A DNA stretch of 64,000 bases from Metellina segmentata (lineage: Eukaryota > Arthropoda > Arachnida > Araneae > Tetragnathidae): assembly GCA_947359465.1 (NCBI GenBank), contig OX375876.1, positions 120,151,444 to 120,215,443 of the forward strand. Reading direction: 5' to 3'. The first letter of the stretch is position 1; every line of letters begins with the position of its first letter. Below are positions 11,737-22,149 of this stretch, one piece after another. The notes under the pieces were generated by a model, which saw nothing but the letters and a program-made list of their open reading frames with translations, did not search any database and was not told the DNA's origin. The position numbers were made by a program, and so were the translations under genes.

Positions 11737-12964
11737 CAGGTTGTCCCAAAAAAATCAGTACAACTTCAAAAATTTATTAAAAAAAGAATAGGCCTACAGC
11801 AAAACTAATTACAACAATAGATAGAACAACTAAAAAAGTTTTTCTACTACCTTAATAAATTTCCACATGAGATACTTTCGTAGCATGAAGAAATATATCA
11901 AGACAATATTCCAATTCAATCCACGAATGTTTCAGCATGCTAACATCAACAGTAGCTACAGCTGTTTTGTTTCAATTCCACGACATTGTTAACTTTTGTT
12001 CGGAACACAGGATCTTTTAAAACCCCAAAAGAAAAAGTCGAGTGGAGTAATGTCAGGAGACCGGGGCGGCCATGCTATGGTGCCATCCACTAGACACATT
12101 GAACTTTCTTCACGGGATCCACCATTTTGAATAACGGAATCTATATATATAATTCTCTTACGTGGCACGCAAAAAAGACGTTATTTGTTTTCGCGTTTTG
12201 GCAACATTGTACGATTCTTTGTTTATCCCAAAGCCTCGCGCTTAAATTGAATTTATAGCGTTATCGGATGAAATTTTATTGAAAAAAAAATGAATTTTAG
12301 TCGAGCTGTTGCAGTAAATAATAGAAATCAAAGAAAACGGAGGCTCTTTTCAGGGTCATTTTTAAAAAAAAGGTCCGTTTCGGGGCAAACTATTATTGTT
12401 CAACAAGACGCTTGCATTACATCTTTCGACAACAAACTCAATGACAAAGCGTGGGTGGCTCGAGTGCTGGGGAAATGTACACACAACCAACATGCTGGGT
12501 TTTCAATTTCCAAATCAACGCTCACATTTCGAGTCAAAATTTGCTCAAAGTTTCCATTTGAATTCTGATTCCAGAGGTACTGTAAATATCTTTTCTAAAA
12601 AACAGCATAAAATTTAGATTTGAAAAATATTTTTTTGGAATATCATATTTTGTAAACAATTCCTTCTGCTAGGACACATGTCTTCATTGATGCGAGCGAA
12701 GCGAGCATAGGTTCGCGCAGCGAACCAATGAGGATTGCGAAGCAATCCTCTGTGGGTTGGCGAGCGTTAGCGAGCAGGGGGCGGGCCCCCTAGTTCCTTA
12801 AAAATTGTTTACGTGTTGTGTAGCGTATACTGTATAAGCAGAAACATACTGTAGAAAAAACTTTTTGAGTTATTATATCTATTGTTGGAACAAGTTTTAA
12901 TGTTGGCCAATTCTTTTTTTTAAATAAATTTGTGAAGTTGTAATGATCTTTTTGGGACACCCCG
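11737..12964 (-). mobile_element. mariner-like deletion derivative hosting a Helitron
   Basis: The termini are inverted: CAGGTTGTCCCAAAAAAATC at 11737 and, in complement, CGGGGTGTCCCAAAAAGATC ending at 12964. The similarity continues inward for about 40 bp. Both sides are flanked by TA (11735-11736 and 12965-12966). Without the Helitron at 12140-12793 the element is only 574 bp, so it is an internal deletion product. A minus-strand coding remnant at about 12000-12139 reads TIAWPPRSPDITPLDFFFWG, the conserved PPRSPDLTPLDFFLWG region that carries a catalytic aspartate of mariner transposases. It cannot be autonomous. Confidence 0.9.
12140..12793 (+). mobile_element. Non-autonomous Helitron
   Basis: The 5' end is TCTATATATATAATTCTC at 12140. 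The 3' end is CTAG at 12790-12793, immediately preceded by the GC hairpin GGGGGC-GG-GCCCCC (12777-12790). Host bases are A on the left (12139) and T on the right (12794), the AT target expected for Helitrons, with no target duplication. The last 100 bp hold stacked short palindromes (GGTTCGCGCAGCGAACC at 12710 and AGGATTGCGAAGCAATCCT at 12731) and GCGAGCGAAGCGAGC. No Rep/helicase is encoded. A 92-codon frame inside (12290-12568) is not recognised. It is nested in the mariner-like element. Confidence 0.85.
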
Positions 12965-12969
12965 TACAA

Positions 12970-13960
12970 TACCTTTCAGGCCCACGTAAACAACAGTCTA
13001 GTTGGGTCTAGTTTAGGTTTCTGATTCCCTCCGACATACAAACCGCATTAACTCGGCCCCTATTAAAATGGAGTTTACAGCTACACAACTGGAATATTAT
13101 TGACTCATCCTTGTACAGATCCATTACATGCATAAAAATGTCAGCAAACAGCTTCCCCTACATCTATAAGTAATTGCCAACGCAACATCAACCCTCTATG
13201 ACGAAGTGTAACAAATTACCGATCCCTCTCTGTTCATTGAACTAGCTGATCGCAAACAAAGAGACATGATACACGCTGTATAATATATTAATTACACATT
13301 AATATTAAGATATGGGTGCCGGCATTCAAACTCCGCACATATTTGTTCATTCGCGTACCGTATTTATATTTGGCGATAAATCATAGCAGTCCACGGACAA
13401 AGAGCTCTTGCAGTCACGATTTTAGTCGGATATTTCAACGAGAACCTGACGTGACCGGATAATAGCTTATGCAAGCAAAAGCGAATGCTAGACCGATATC
13501 AAGATTGTGCAGCATATTTGATCAGCTTACCAAATTAGAGCGATAATAATGTGATTCAGAGGATGTGGAAGGGCTCGTAGAAGGGGTGCTTCTGATTGCG
13601 TGACGCCTGTGCGCCGGGTGGGCAAACAGGGTCTCTTCCGCTATAGTGTCTCCACCTGATATTCGGGACGAATTATGTGTACTGGAGTATCTTAATCCTC
13701 CTCAACTTGCTGATGAGTTTGAGTGACGGATGTTTTCTCTGGAGTCCAGATTCCGTAGCTGCGTGCCTTTTCCGTAATGTCCGGAAGAATTAGGAAACAC
13801 ATGGTTAAGTATTCACAACACGGTACAGTCAGAGACCGTCGTGTTCATGGGGGACAGTGTATGTTAAAACTGACTTTGACTCAAATATCCTCTTGATGGC
13901 TTGGTCTGGAAGTTCGTAGAACAGGGTGCTAGCTGTGCTAGCTCAGGAGTTGTCCTTCAT
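12970..13960. other. Intermediate-GC sequence, possible faint Tc1 relic
   Basis: From 13430 to 13900 the plus strand gives short peptides (VIQRMWKG, SLESRFRSCVPFP) faintly resembling the helix-turn-helix linker and the DESRF region of Tc1-like transposases, in order but with many stops. I would not call a gene or a confident pseudogene. Confidence 0.25.
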
Positions 13961-14109
13961 TCTTCCCATATATATATATATATATATATAACCCTCGTAT
14001 AGCACGGTACTTCTATAACACGTATTGCACGAAACCACAATTGTGTCATCCCTCATATAACACACAACTAGGTTCTCCGTATTGCACGGTTGATAATAAC
14101 AATGATAAT

Positions 14110-14330
14110 CTAGATAAATTAAAATGGAGTGTTTGTTTGTACATTGAATATTTTCAACCCATTTCAAACTTTCTATCCGTTTTGGACCCTTCTGATGGCA
14201 AATCTGTCTCTTGCGCGTTTGGTGTCTGTCTGTCTATCCGTCTTTCTGTCTGGTCTGTTCGTCTGTATGTATGTCTGATTTGCCCTATACACATCCACAC
14301 GGTTTAATATAATTTCATGAAAATTGTGGT
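14110..14330 (+). repeat. Interspersed repeat shared with 21.7 kb
   Basis: Blocks AATGGAGTGTTTGTTTG, CTATCCGTTTTGGACCCTTC, TTGGTGTCTGTCTGTCT and ATCCACACGGTTTAA occur in the same order and spacing at 21705-21910. The family is associated with GTCT and TA microsatellites. Its class is unknown. Confidence 0.85.
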
Positions 14331-14458
14331 TTCCATATAACACATAAAACAGTTCTTTGGTTTCCATTTAACACGGTACGCATTATAAAGTATATATGAC
14401 CTCTGAGTTTTGGTTAACACTATTTCTACTCGTATACAGCTCGATTTTCCTATTACAC

Positions 14459-14460
<2 letters not shown>

Positions 14461-14508
<48 letters not shown>
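14461..14508. repeat. (TA)24 microsatellite
   Basis: Uninterrupted TA dinucleotides inside the MITE; a shorter TA run (13969-13990) forms its left flank. Confidence 0.95.
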
Positions 14509-14509
<1 letters not shown>

Positions 14510-14639
14510 TAGTACGCAATATGAAATATGTGGGGCTTGTACGTTTCGTATAACACGGATTCTCTATAGCACGGCACCAATTAACCGTGCTATACGAGGG
14601 TTACATGTACATATATATTATAAACTGGACTAATAATTT

Positions 14640-15770
14640 TCAGTCGTAATCATTAAATTAAAATCTTAAATATACATATGTGTTTGGGTTGTATTAATGA
14701 ATTTCCATCAATTCCATTATGATTTTATATGGTGATAACCACACTTCCAATGTACGCAAAATCACCCGCATTTCAAAGAGACCTCTAAGTGATTTCATAC
14801 ATGTGCCAGACATCTCGATGGTAATTGCTTTGGAAAACTCCAAAACCCATGAATGTTTTCACTGAACCCTAACAATTCAATTCGTCTTAATGAAATCCCT
14901 TCAAATCTTTAAACTGAGAACTAGTATTTTCAAGTGGAACGGTGCAATTCTTCAGACATTCAATTGGTTGATTTAAAGAATTTCTATTCCCCACATATGT
15001 TCATTTCTCTACACTTGGTACATAAAAGCCCGTATTAAGATGAGGCCTCGAAGCGAATCTCTACAAGTGCACAAGACCAAATGAGGTACCTCACTGACTA
15101 TTGTTTAGGCGTGGAACTTCAATATCAATTATTGGGTAGATTAGTTTCTGGCCGGGGAAATAATACCCCCACAAAAGAGGTCACAGCCACTTACTCAATA
15201 TCCCAAGTTTAACAATAGAAAAGCGAATCCGGACATGTTTAAATCCGTATGGTAAATTGGAAATGAGATTCCTAAGAATAGATGAATACAACAGATTGCG
15301 TTCTATACAACAAGCTTCCTATTCACAAAAGCCATTAAAAGACTTAATGAGTGATCAAGTTTGAATAAATAATCTTTGAACTTAACCTAGCAATTTACCT
15401 AACTGAGCATTTTAATTGAATCGAAATGAATGATTTTCCTTCTGCTTCAGAATTGTAACATAATTGAAATACATTATTAAAAACAGTATAAACTCGTCAA
15501 GTAAAACTTATCTGGATATAATTTTAATCCTGTATTATGTAACGTAGAACACAAATCTTTGAGTTATGTTATGCTCCATGTAATGAAGAATAACATTACT
15601 GAAATTTAAATGAGTGAATTTATAGTAGTTAGTGTAAGTATTGTTATCGTGAGTCATATAATTTGGATGATAATTCATTTTAACCTCAGATGTGTTACTG
15701 CAAAGTTGAACTCAAATTAGTTTCAGCATGGAGTAGAAAGTGGGAATACTAATAAATTTTATATTTTTCT
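14640..15770. other. AT-rich sequence, nothing recognised
   Basis: No repeat unit, terminal repeat or coding similarity was found. Confidence 0.45.
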
Positions 15771-15884
15771 AATTTGGATCTCGAGCGTGAGCGCAGGGGT
15801 CCCCAGTCCCTGTTCGCATCATTCCCTATTCACGACACCTGCACACAATGGAGTCTATTCCTCGTAAAACAAGAACCTATGCAG

Positions 15885-16100
15885 TCCTGTTGGGATTGCA
15901 TCGGATTAGCAACCGGAGAGTTAAGAGTTTGAAACTCAATTCAATACCGTCATGAACGTGGGGGTTGGTGAACGTTAAATCTGTCCTCACGTTGGTGTGG
16001 TGTGGAGAGTGAGATTTTAACCTCGCCAAATGACTGTGGTTCGAAATGATGAGGTTTCATCCTCGAATCATTCAATTCGTGTTTGATCCAAGATCGTCAC
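15885..16100 (+). mobile_element. SINE, head type B, diverged
   Basis: A type-B tRNA-like head (CGGATTAGCAACCGGAGAGT and a degraded B box) is followed by the shared SINE body: GTTAAATCTGTCCTCACGTT, TGTGGAGAGTG, GACTGTGGTTCGAAAT. The 3' tail is lost. Confidence 0.7.
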
Positions 16101-16361
16101 GCTTTCAAAAGGCAACAAATTGCATAGTTGTTTGCTACATTATTTAGCGAGTTATGGAAGGTTGTTTTATTAAATGCCATGAATGGAATTGAATATCCTT
16201 TCTTAGCACTCTATTTTTCATGTTTAGCATATATTTTACTCTCTGTTACGAGATTTGAGAGTATTGCTTCAAATTTTAAACACAGAAACATAGCTAAAAA
16301 ATTCAAAACTAACTAAAGTAGCAGAACTTTTAAAACAGTGAATATTTTTAAAATTCATATA

Positions 16362-16982
16362 CAGTAAAACCCCGATTATCCGAGTTTCCTCTTTAACCGA
16401 GGTATCAAATATTTGTAGGATTTTGTTTTGGTTCTACATTTTCCATTTTTAAAACTGCCAAAAAAATTCTGAACTTGATCTCACAAACAGTCAGGAAAAC
16501 CAAATCTGTGACTGCATTAACGCTGACGAACAACAAGAGATTACAGATAAAAATTATCGTCAGTAAGGAAAATGAATCTGGCGATGACGAAGACACAATG
16601 GCGATGAAAATCGACAAATGAAAAACTCCCATACGACATATTAAAATCCTCAAAAGCTATCGAAAGTGCTATAGAATATATAGAACAAGAAGAAGCGACA
16701 CCAGCAATCCTGTTATCCTTAAAAAATGGCAAAACATTGCTGCAGAAAAACGCCAAAGTAACGTAAAACAAAAAAGAATTAGGGACTTTTTTAAGTGAAA
16801 ATCTCTTTAATTATCGTAACAATATGAACTGCATGTTGTGTTTCTGTTAACTTTTATATTTGTTAAAATATACATTTAAACCTACACGATTTATTTTATT
16901 TACAATTTTCGTTTTAACCGAGTTTTTTGGCTATCCGAGTTAGTCTTGGTCCACATTAACTCGGATAATCGGCACTCTACTG
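16362..16982 (+). mobile_element. Tigger/pogo-like deletion derivative
   Basis: The left end CAGTAAAACCCCGATTATCC and the right end (complement CAGTAGAGTGCCGATTATCC) are inverted repeats continuing into CGAGTT. They are flanked by TA on each side (16360-16361 and 16983-16984). At 621 bp it is far shorter than an autonomous element and keeps only the 3' coding part on the plus strand. Confidence 0.9.
16500..16796 (+). pseudogene. Tigger-like transposase C-terminal remnant
   Basis: The plus strand encodes peptides matching the end of Tigger/pogo transposases: an acidic stretch (SGDDEDTM), then AIEYIEQEEATPAILL, then after one frameshift KWQNIAAEKRQSNVKQKRIR followed by DFFK. The family normally ends with a basic segment and a DFF(K/R) tail. 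The catalytic DDE core and the CENP-B-like DNA-binding region are absent, so this is the 3' end of an internally deleted element. Confidence 0.8.
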
Positions 16983-17119
16983 TAATTGCTTATACGAAAA
17001 TATGTTGTCTCTATTGAAATGTATATTAAGCGTTTATTGCAATGAGATAATCCAAAGCATTTTGTATAAAATATAAAAACAGAAGTAATTGCTGAATGTG
17101 TTCGGTTTCCCCTGAGTTC

Positions 17120-17700
17120 GCTTGTGAATAAGCAGCTTTAGAATTAGGAAGGTTCCTATTGAAACGAGTGACACTCATTCAGAAGAAAACACACGAACAC
17201 AAAACCCCTTTAAACAGAGAAATCCAATCCCCACACGCAGCTGTATGCGTTAATAGCGTATAAGGTCACCAAAGGATCTCCGAACCCAACCTTTAAACCT
17301 CCCCAACCACAACGTTCTAATTGTTTCTAATTGAATAGCCACCCTCGCCACAATTACGCATGTAAACGCGGGCTAAAAAGCAAGCTCGCAGTCGAACGCA
17401 GTCCAGGTGGAAAAAGGAGGTGGATCAGCAATTGTTCCATTGTGCACATCACGAGACGGCACGTGCATCCCTTTGTTTGCAATTCCCACTGTTACTTTCC
17501 CCCAATCAAGAGACAGGACGGAAATCACGTGTGTGGGGTAACTTCGCTTGGCTGGGGATCGATTTTTTTTTGTCGGTTTTCTACCCCTCCCTCTTCGCGT
17601 TCGACATCAAAGGCCTTTCTAACAAATTGTTTTTTTCCCTATACTTTTTCACCGTTTTTTCCCTTCCGTCGCATGTGAGCCCTTATGCACAGTATCAGGC
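17120..17700. other. GC-richer single-copy island
   Basis: Composition is clearly higher in G+C than on either side. Overlapping frames of 115 (17331-17678) and 107 codons (17420-17743) exist on the plus strand, but neither shows a recognisable domain and pyrimidine-rich runs cross both. It is a candidate conserved non-coding element or a regulatory region. Confidence 0.35.
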
Positions 17701-17879
17701 CATGTTTCAGTTTTTTGTTCAATTACTGTTGGATATATTTTGAGCAGCTTTTGTGTTTCTCTGGTGGCATTCTTGTTATTTTGCGTGAGTTTTTCAGAAA
17801 GGTCATATTAATTTGCACATCTGGTTAGCTTTTTGCTGTATTTTATCAGCTGTTATGAATCATTGACTAGTTTAAAATA

Positions 17880-18097
17880 TTTTTTAATATTTATTCTCAG
17901 CAATGTGCTAACTGGCAATAATTTATTCTGTCGTTCAAACCCATTAGCATATGCTTATATACATTTGTTTCTCTTATTACATACATAAGTTCACACACAT
18001 AGAAATATTGTTTTATTGATTTTCATTAATAGTTTGTCAAAATTAAGTAATTTTGTACCGATGCCTTTGCGTTGTTTGACATATTTTCCAGCTATTA
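17880..18097 (-). repeat. Extra diverged copy of part of arm B
   Basis: TCAGCAATGTGCT, GTCGTTCAAACCCAT, CATAGAAATATT and CATTAATAGTTTG follow the same order as 18140-18340, offset by about 250 bp. The large repeat therefore contains or has gained a tandem duplication. Confidence 0.7.
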
Positions 18098-18955
18098 CGG
18101 AAGATCGGCTAACTATGAACTTTGTAAGATTTTGGAATACTCAGCAATGTGCTCGTTATCGAAAATTTTGTCGTTCAAATCCATGAGAATATATATGAAT
18201 ACATTTTTTCTCTGATTCGGCATAAGTTTATAGAAATATTTATTTGTCCAAGCCTTTTCCATTAATATTTATGAAATATTTTATAATTTTGTACACATGG
18301 GTAGCCTTTTCTTTGACGTATTTCGCAGCTGCTCTGAATGATTGACATATTTAGAATATTTTAATATTTATTCTTCGTTTGTATTTATTCTATTATTCTT
18401 CACAAACTTTGATTTCATTTCGTCGTCCCACTCATAGTTGAAAATATTTGGACATATATGTTTCTAATACGGGGGGGGGGGTATTACTGTATGGAAATAC
18501 TTCTTTTTTTACTATTTTGCCGTAATATTCTTGAAAGGTTTTAAGATTTTATGCTTTTAGTTCTTCTGTGTGTTGCTTGAAGTATTTTTCATGCTCGATG
18601 AATATTTGATTAATTTAGAATATTTATATATGTCTCCTCGGATATATGCCATAGTCCTCTTCTGAGTTTTAGTTTGTCGTTCAACTAACAAACCAGGAGG
18701 TTTTTGTTATCACAGTCCTGACGAATCTAAAGCACCTACAATAATCGGATTTGGCACATAGGTAGTCCGAATTTTTTCAATTTTTTGGGTATCAGCGAAT
18801 TTTAAAATTTAATCTTGAACTTTATTTAATTAGTTTAATGGAAATTGAACTATTATTTTTTTTTGGAATGGCAACAACATAAAAGATCGTAGATTATAAA
18901 TTTATTTTTTCCGTTTTCATTTTGCGCGGAGGAATGATTTTCCGGAAAATGATAA
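18098..18955 (-). repeat. Inverted repeat, arm B (~860 bp)
   Basis: This is the reverse-complement partner of 10488-11316. Differences include a ten-base G run at about 18473 and many point changes. The whole-unit match supports one repeat family inserted or duplicated in opposite orientation about 7 kb away. Confidence 0.85.
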
Positions 18956-18959
18956 ACAA

Positions 18960-19760
18960 ACAAACCAGGAGGAATAGGAAGATGTTTCCGAAATTCTCTC
19001 ACTAACATATCCGGGTTATCTTAAAATATAGCTTACCGCCATTTTAATGACTCTTGGAATTTAACATAATTGGCATTGACCAATCTACAATAATATACCA
19101 GTTTGCAAATTTAATTTAAAAGTGTTAAAAAATAGAGTTGGCAAAATAAGACAAGTACCCTCAGGTTTGGAATACGTACAGCAAACACGCTCTACATCAG
19201 AAACATGTACCGTCACCTACATTTAGTTTGAAATAAAAAGGCCTTTATTAGTAAAGGTGCAGATTACTACTTTAGCTCTAGTATCTATGCAAAATTTTGC
19301 TCAAAATCTCAAAGTTACCAGCTTTGTTTTCTTAACCATTCATTCTAGTTCATTCGAGATTCCTTTGCCATCATTGGTAATTAATTACATCCAATTCATA
19401 ATGTCAAAAAGGTCACATTATGCCTTATTTAATTTTAGTAAAGGCATATCTACTGTTTCTATGAATCCCGCAACTACAAATAAACTGCCTGATTCACGTA
19501 TCTATATTCCGAACAATTAACAATAACTGTATTGTAAATGATTTAATAGGCTTAATAAATTTTCCGATTTCAATCTTCTTTAGAAAATACGGTGCAAGAG
19601 CTTTGATATATTTGACGCATTATAATAACATAATGCAACATAATGGACAATATGCATGATTTTCAAATTCATTTTAAAATGAAAGAGCATGAAAAACTAC
19701 GTAGAAAAAATGCCACTTAAACTGCAATCTGACGACATTAATTATATTTAAAACACTTTT
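18960..19760. other. AT-rich sequence, nothing recognised
   Basis: An 87-codon frame (19257-19520) has no recognisable motif and ordinary AT-rich composition. Confidence 0.4.
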
Positions 19761-19770
19761 AAAATTGCTG

Positions 19771-19826
19771 TGACGTCACTTTTAAGAAAAAACTGCAGTC
19801 GCTGACGATTTTTGCCTGTGACGTCA
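19771..19826. promoter_or_regulatory. Paired TGACGTCA palindromes
   Basis: Two perfect CRE-type octamers (19771-19778 and 19819-19826) lie about 100-150 bp upstream of the THAP-like exon, with a related TGACGATT between them. CREB/ATF binding is known for this octamer; function here is inference. Confidence 0.35.
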
Positions 19827-19925
19827 TAGTACATGATTTTCCCATCAAGCGTTCCTTGAACTGTGTTATCTCTATGGGTATCTTTTTAGTAGTCTTATAT
19901 TTACAGATTTTTGATTAATTCAGCA

Positions 19926-20144
19926 ATGGAAGGTTCGAAAATAGTTAAAAAGAAGAATTACAAATATTGTATTGTTCCGTTTGTGTCATAATTCAACGTT
20001 TAAAACACCAAAAAAGTATATTTTTGTTGTACCAAAATATGAACAAGTTCGTAGAAGATGGTGCAGCGTTATGAAAAGAGATTAAAAGAAAAACAAAAAG
20101 CTGTGTTCTACTTCTTGCTTGCATTGCTGTGAAGATCATTTTTG
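19926..20144 (+). pseudogene. THAP-domain first exon, frameshifted
   Basis: Starting at an ATG (MEGSKIVKKKNYKYCIVP...), the plus strand carries the pieces of a THAP zinc finger split by small indels: a C-x-x-x-C-like start, then VVPKYEQVRRRWCSVMKRD, then KKLCSTSCLHCCEDHF. The last piece ends in the family's C-x2-H (CCEDHF). The exon closes at a good donor (TTTTTG|GTAAGT, GT at 20145). THAP domains occur in P-element transposases and in host DNA-binding proteins; which one this was cannot be told because no downstream exon is recognised. At least two frameshifts and in-frame stops make it non-functional as written. Confidence 0.7.
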
Positions 20145-20149
20145 GTAAG

Positions 20150-20916
20150 TTTAAAATACCAAAAATTATTTGTACTTTTAATTGTTTTTAATTAAGAATT
20201 GTGTGATTTAATCTTGTGGATAACTACTTGTGTTTTTGCTAAAACGAAAATATATTATTTCGGTATCAAGTCACACTCATAATGCAGAATTTCTTGTTTC
20301 ATGAAAAATAATTTAATAAATAAATATAGGAATACTATATATTTATAAATCAAAACTGTTTAAAAAATATAGAGAGAGCTAACATCAATAAACATTGAAT
20401 TATTATACTCATGATAATTAATTTGCAGTTATTGATACACTGTGTCGTATTTCTTCTTTAAACTGAATGTGATAAGTATTATAGAATTCAAATTTTCTTG
20501 CAATTTTAATCAAATTATCACACTACCTTCTTCATGGTTTAAAATGTTGGACTACCAAATGTTGTGTTCAATATTTAATACAGTTGCAATTATCGCAATA
20601 AGTTTCTCTACACATATTATTTTTGGATCATCTTTTAGTGCATTACGTTTTCTCACTTAAATGTATTAAAAAAATTATTGTTCTCACTAACAAATACTAA
20701 CTATACTAACAAAAATAATGTTGCTAAAAAATTAATGTAGAAAATAAATTTTAAGTTAGCTTTCAAAATTCACTATTTTAATACCCCAACAATTTTAATC
20801 TACTTTGAAATTATTTTCCTAATATAAAGCTCTTATTTGATATACTATTCTAATTATCTATACAAAAAAATCTGTTTCAGAATGAATTGTGTTACTTATT
20901 AAGGAAAAGAGAACAA

Positions 20917-20959
<43 letters not shown>

Positions 20960-21300
20960 TTCTATTTTCTTAAATAAAACTTTTTGATAATAGCACTACT
21001 CTTTTTAAAAGCTATATAAAAATATATGTTTTTTAAAAATAAATATGGTGTACAAAATATTATCATACTCTTCGCTTTTACGCCTTTCATTTTTACTCCT
21101 ATAAAATTTGGATGGTTTCGCAAAAAAGAAAACATGGATATAGCATCCAATTTAGGTAGATTATCCGACTGGCCTTTTACAAAGCTGTGTTCTACAGTCG
21201 TCATTTTTAAAGAAGAAATATGTATAATTATAATAATGTAAAGACTATAATTCAACACAATTATTTAAAAAATAAAATTAGCGTAAAATCAATGAAAGCA
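20150..21300. other. AT-rich sequence downstream of THAP exon
   Basis: I looked for further exons of the THAP gene and found none convincing. A frame on each strand at 20962-21258 is AT-rich and unrecognised. Confidence 0.35.
20921..20954. repeat. (AT)17 microsatellite
   Basis: Uninterrupted AT dinucleotides. Confidence 0.95.
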
Positions 21301-21350
21301 ACCTGAAATAACATGCAGCCGGCGAATGTAGCGAGAGATTTCATGTTTTA

Positions 21351-21464
21351 TGACGTCACATCAAGCTCCACCCCGTTTTCAGTCACGTGACTTCAACGCG
21401 TTTTTTAATCGCTTATTACGTTTAGCTTATTACGTTTAGCTTATTACGTATCGCTTATTATATT
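21351..21464. repeat. TGACGTCA followed by 14-bp minisatellite
   Basis: A CRE octamer lies at 21351-21358 in a GC-richer patch. At 21411-21464 the unit GCTTATTACGTTTA is repeated about four times with small changes. The row of TTACGT half-sites makes this a dense cluster of CRE-like half-palindromes. Confidence 0.75.
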
Positions 21465-21704
21465 TAAATTAAACTTTTTTGAGATTTTTAAAGTTGATTT
21501 TCGGATTGTTCATGATCGAATTTGTAAAAAAAGTACCATTTTAAGACCTTTTGTGACATTGTGCATATTCCCTATTGCCTAACATATCAAAGCTATTATA
21601 AAATTTTAAATTTGAGTAATCATATCGCTTTTCTCTGTACGCATTCGGACCATTTCAATGCAGGGAATTAATCCATTACCACTGAAGGAATCCAATCTAG
21701 AATT

Positions 21705-21910
21705 TATATAAATAAGAATGGAGTGTTTGTTTACACATTGAATATTTTCGACCCATTTATGTTTTCTATCCGTTTTGGACCCTTCTGAAGCCAAATCCGC
21801 CTCTTGCGCATTTGGTGTCTGTCTGTCTGTAAGTATACATGTTCCCTATGCATGTCCACACGGTTTAACATATTTTCATGGAAATTTGCATACAGTAAGT
21901 ACTTATCTTC
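21705..21910 (+). repeat. Interspersed repeat, second copy
   Basis: Homologous to 14110-14330 across about 200 bp, including CTATCCGTTTTGGACCCTTC and TTGGTGTCTGTCTGTCTGT. The region continues as GT/GTCT-rich sequence up to the long AT tract at 22031, which may belong to the same element. Confidence 0.85.
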
Positions 21911-22028
21911 AACTAGTGAGTGAATGTGGTTGCGAATGTCTGTCTGTCAGTCTCTTTGTTCTGTGTTAGATTTTGTGTTTGTGTGTTTGTGTAGGCATCA
22001 CATAAATGTTATTCTAGATATTTGATTG

Positions 22029-22149
<121 letters not shown>

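Larger units (their letters stand above)
13991..14601. mobile_element. MITE with 17-bp terminal inverted repeats and TA target
   Basis: The left end ACCCTCGTATAGCACGG (13991) is the exact complement of the right end CCGTGCTATACGAGGGT (ending 14601). Both are flanked by TA. The interior repeats variants of the terminal motif ATAACACGG about ten times (TATAACACG, ATTGCACGG, TTTAACACGG, ATTACACGG, CTATAGCACGG). A segment shared with 21.7 kb (14110-14330) and a (TA)24 tract lie within it, probably as later insertions or expansions. No transposase is visible. The TA target fits the Tc1/mariner/pogo group. Confidence 0.8.

Noticed and set aside
12290..12617. Frames of 92 and 73 codons inside the Helitron
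   Set aside because: No resemblance to Rep/helicase or single-strand binding proteins; the element is too short to be autonomous.
13430..13900. N-terminal half of a Tc1-like transposase
   Set aside because: Only scattered weak similarities with several stops; not distinguishable from chance by eye.
17331..17743. Two overlapping frames of 115 and 107 codons
   Set aside because: Mutually exclusive frames with no family resemblance and low-complexity Phe/Ser/Pro stretches typical of pyrimidine-rich DNA.
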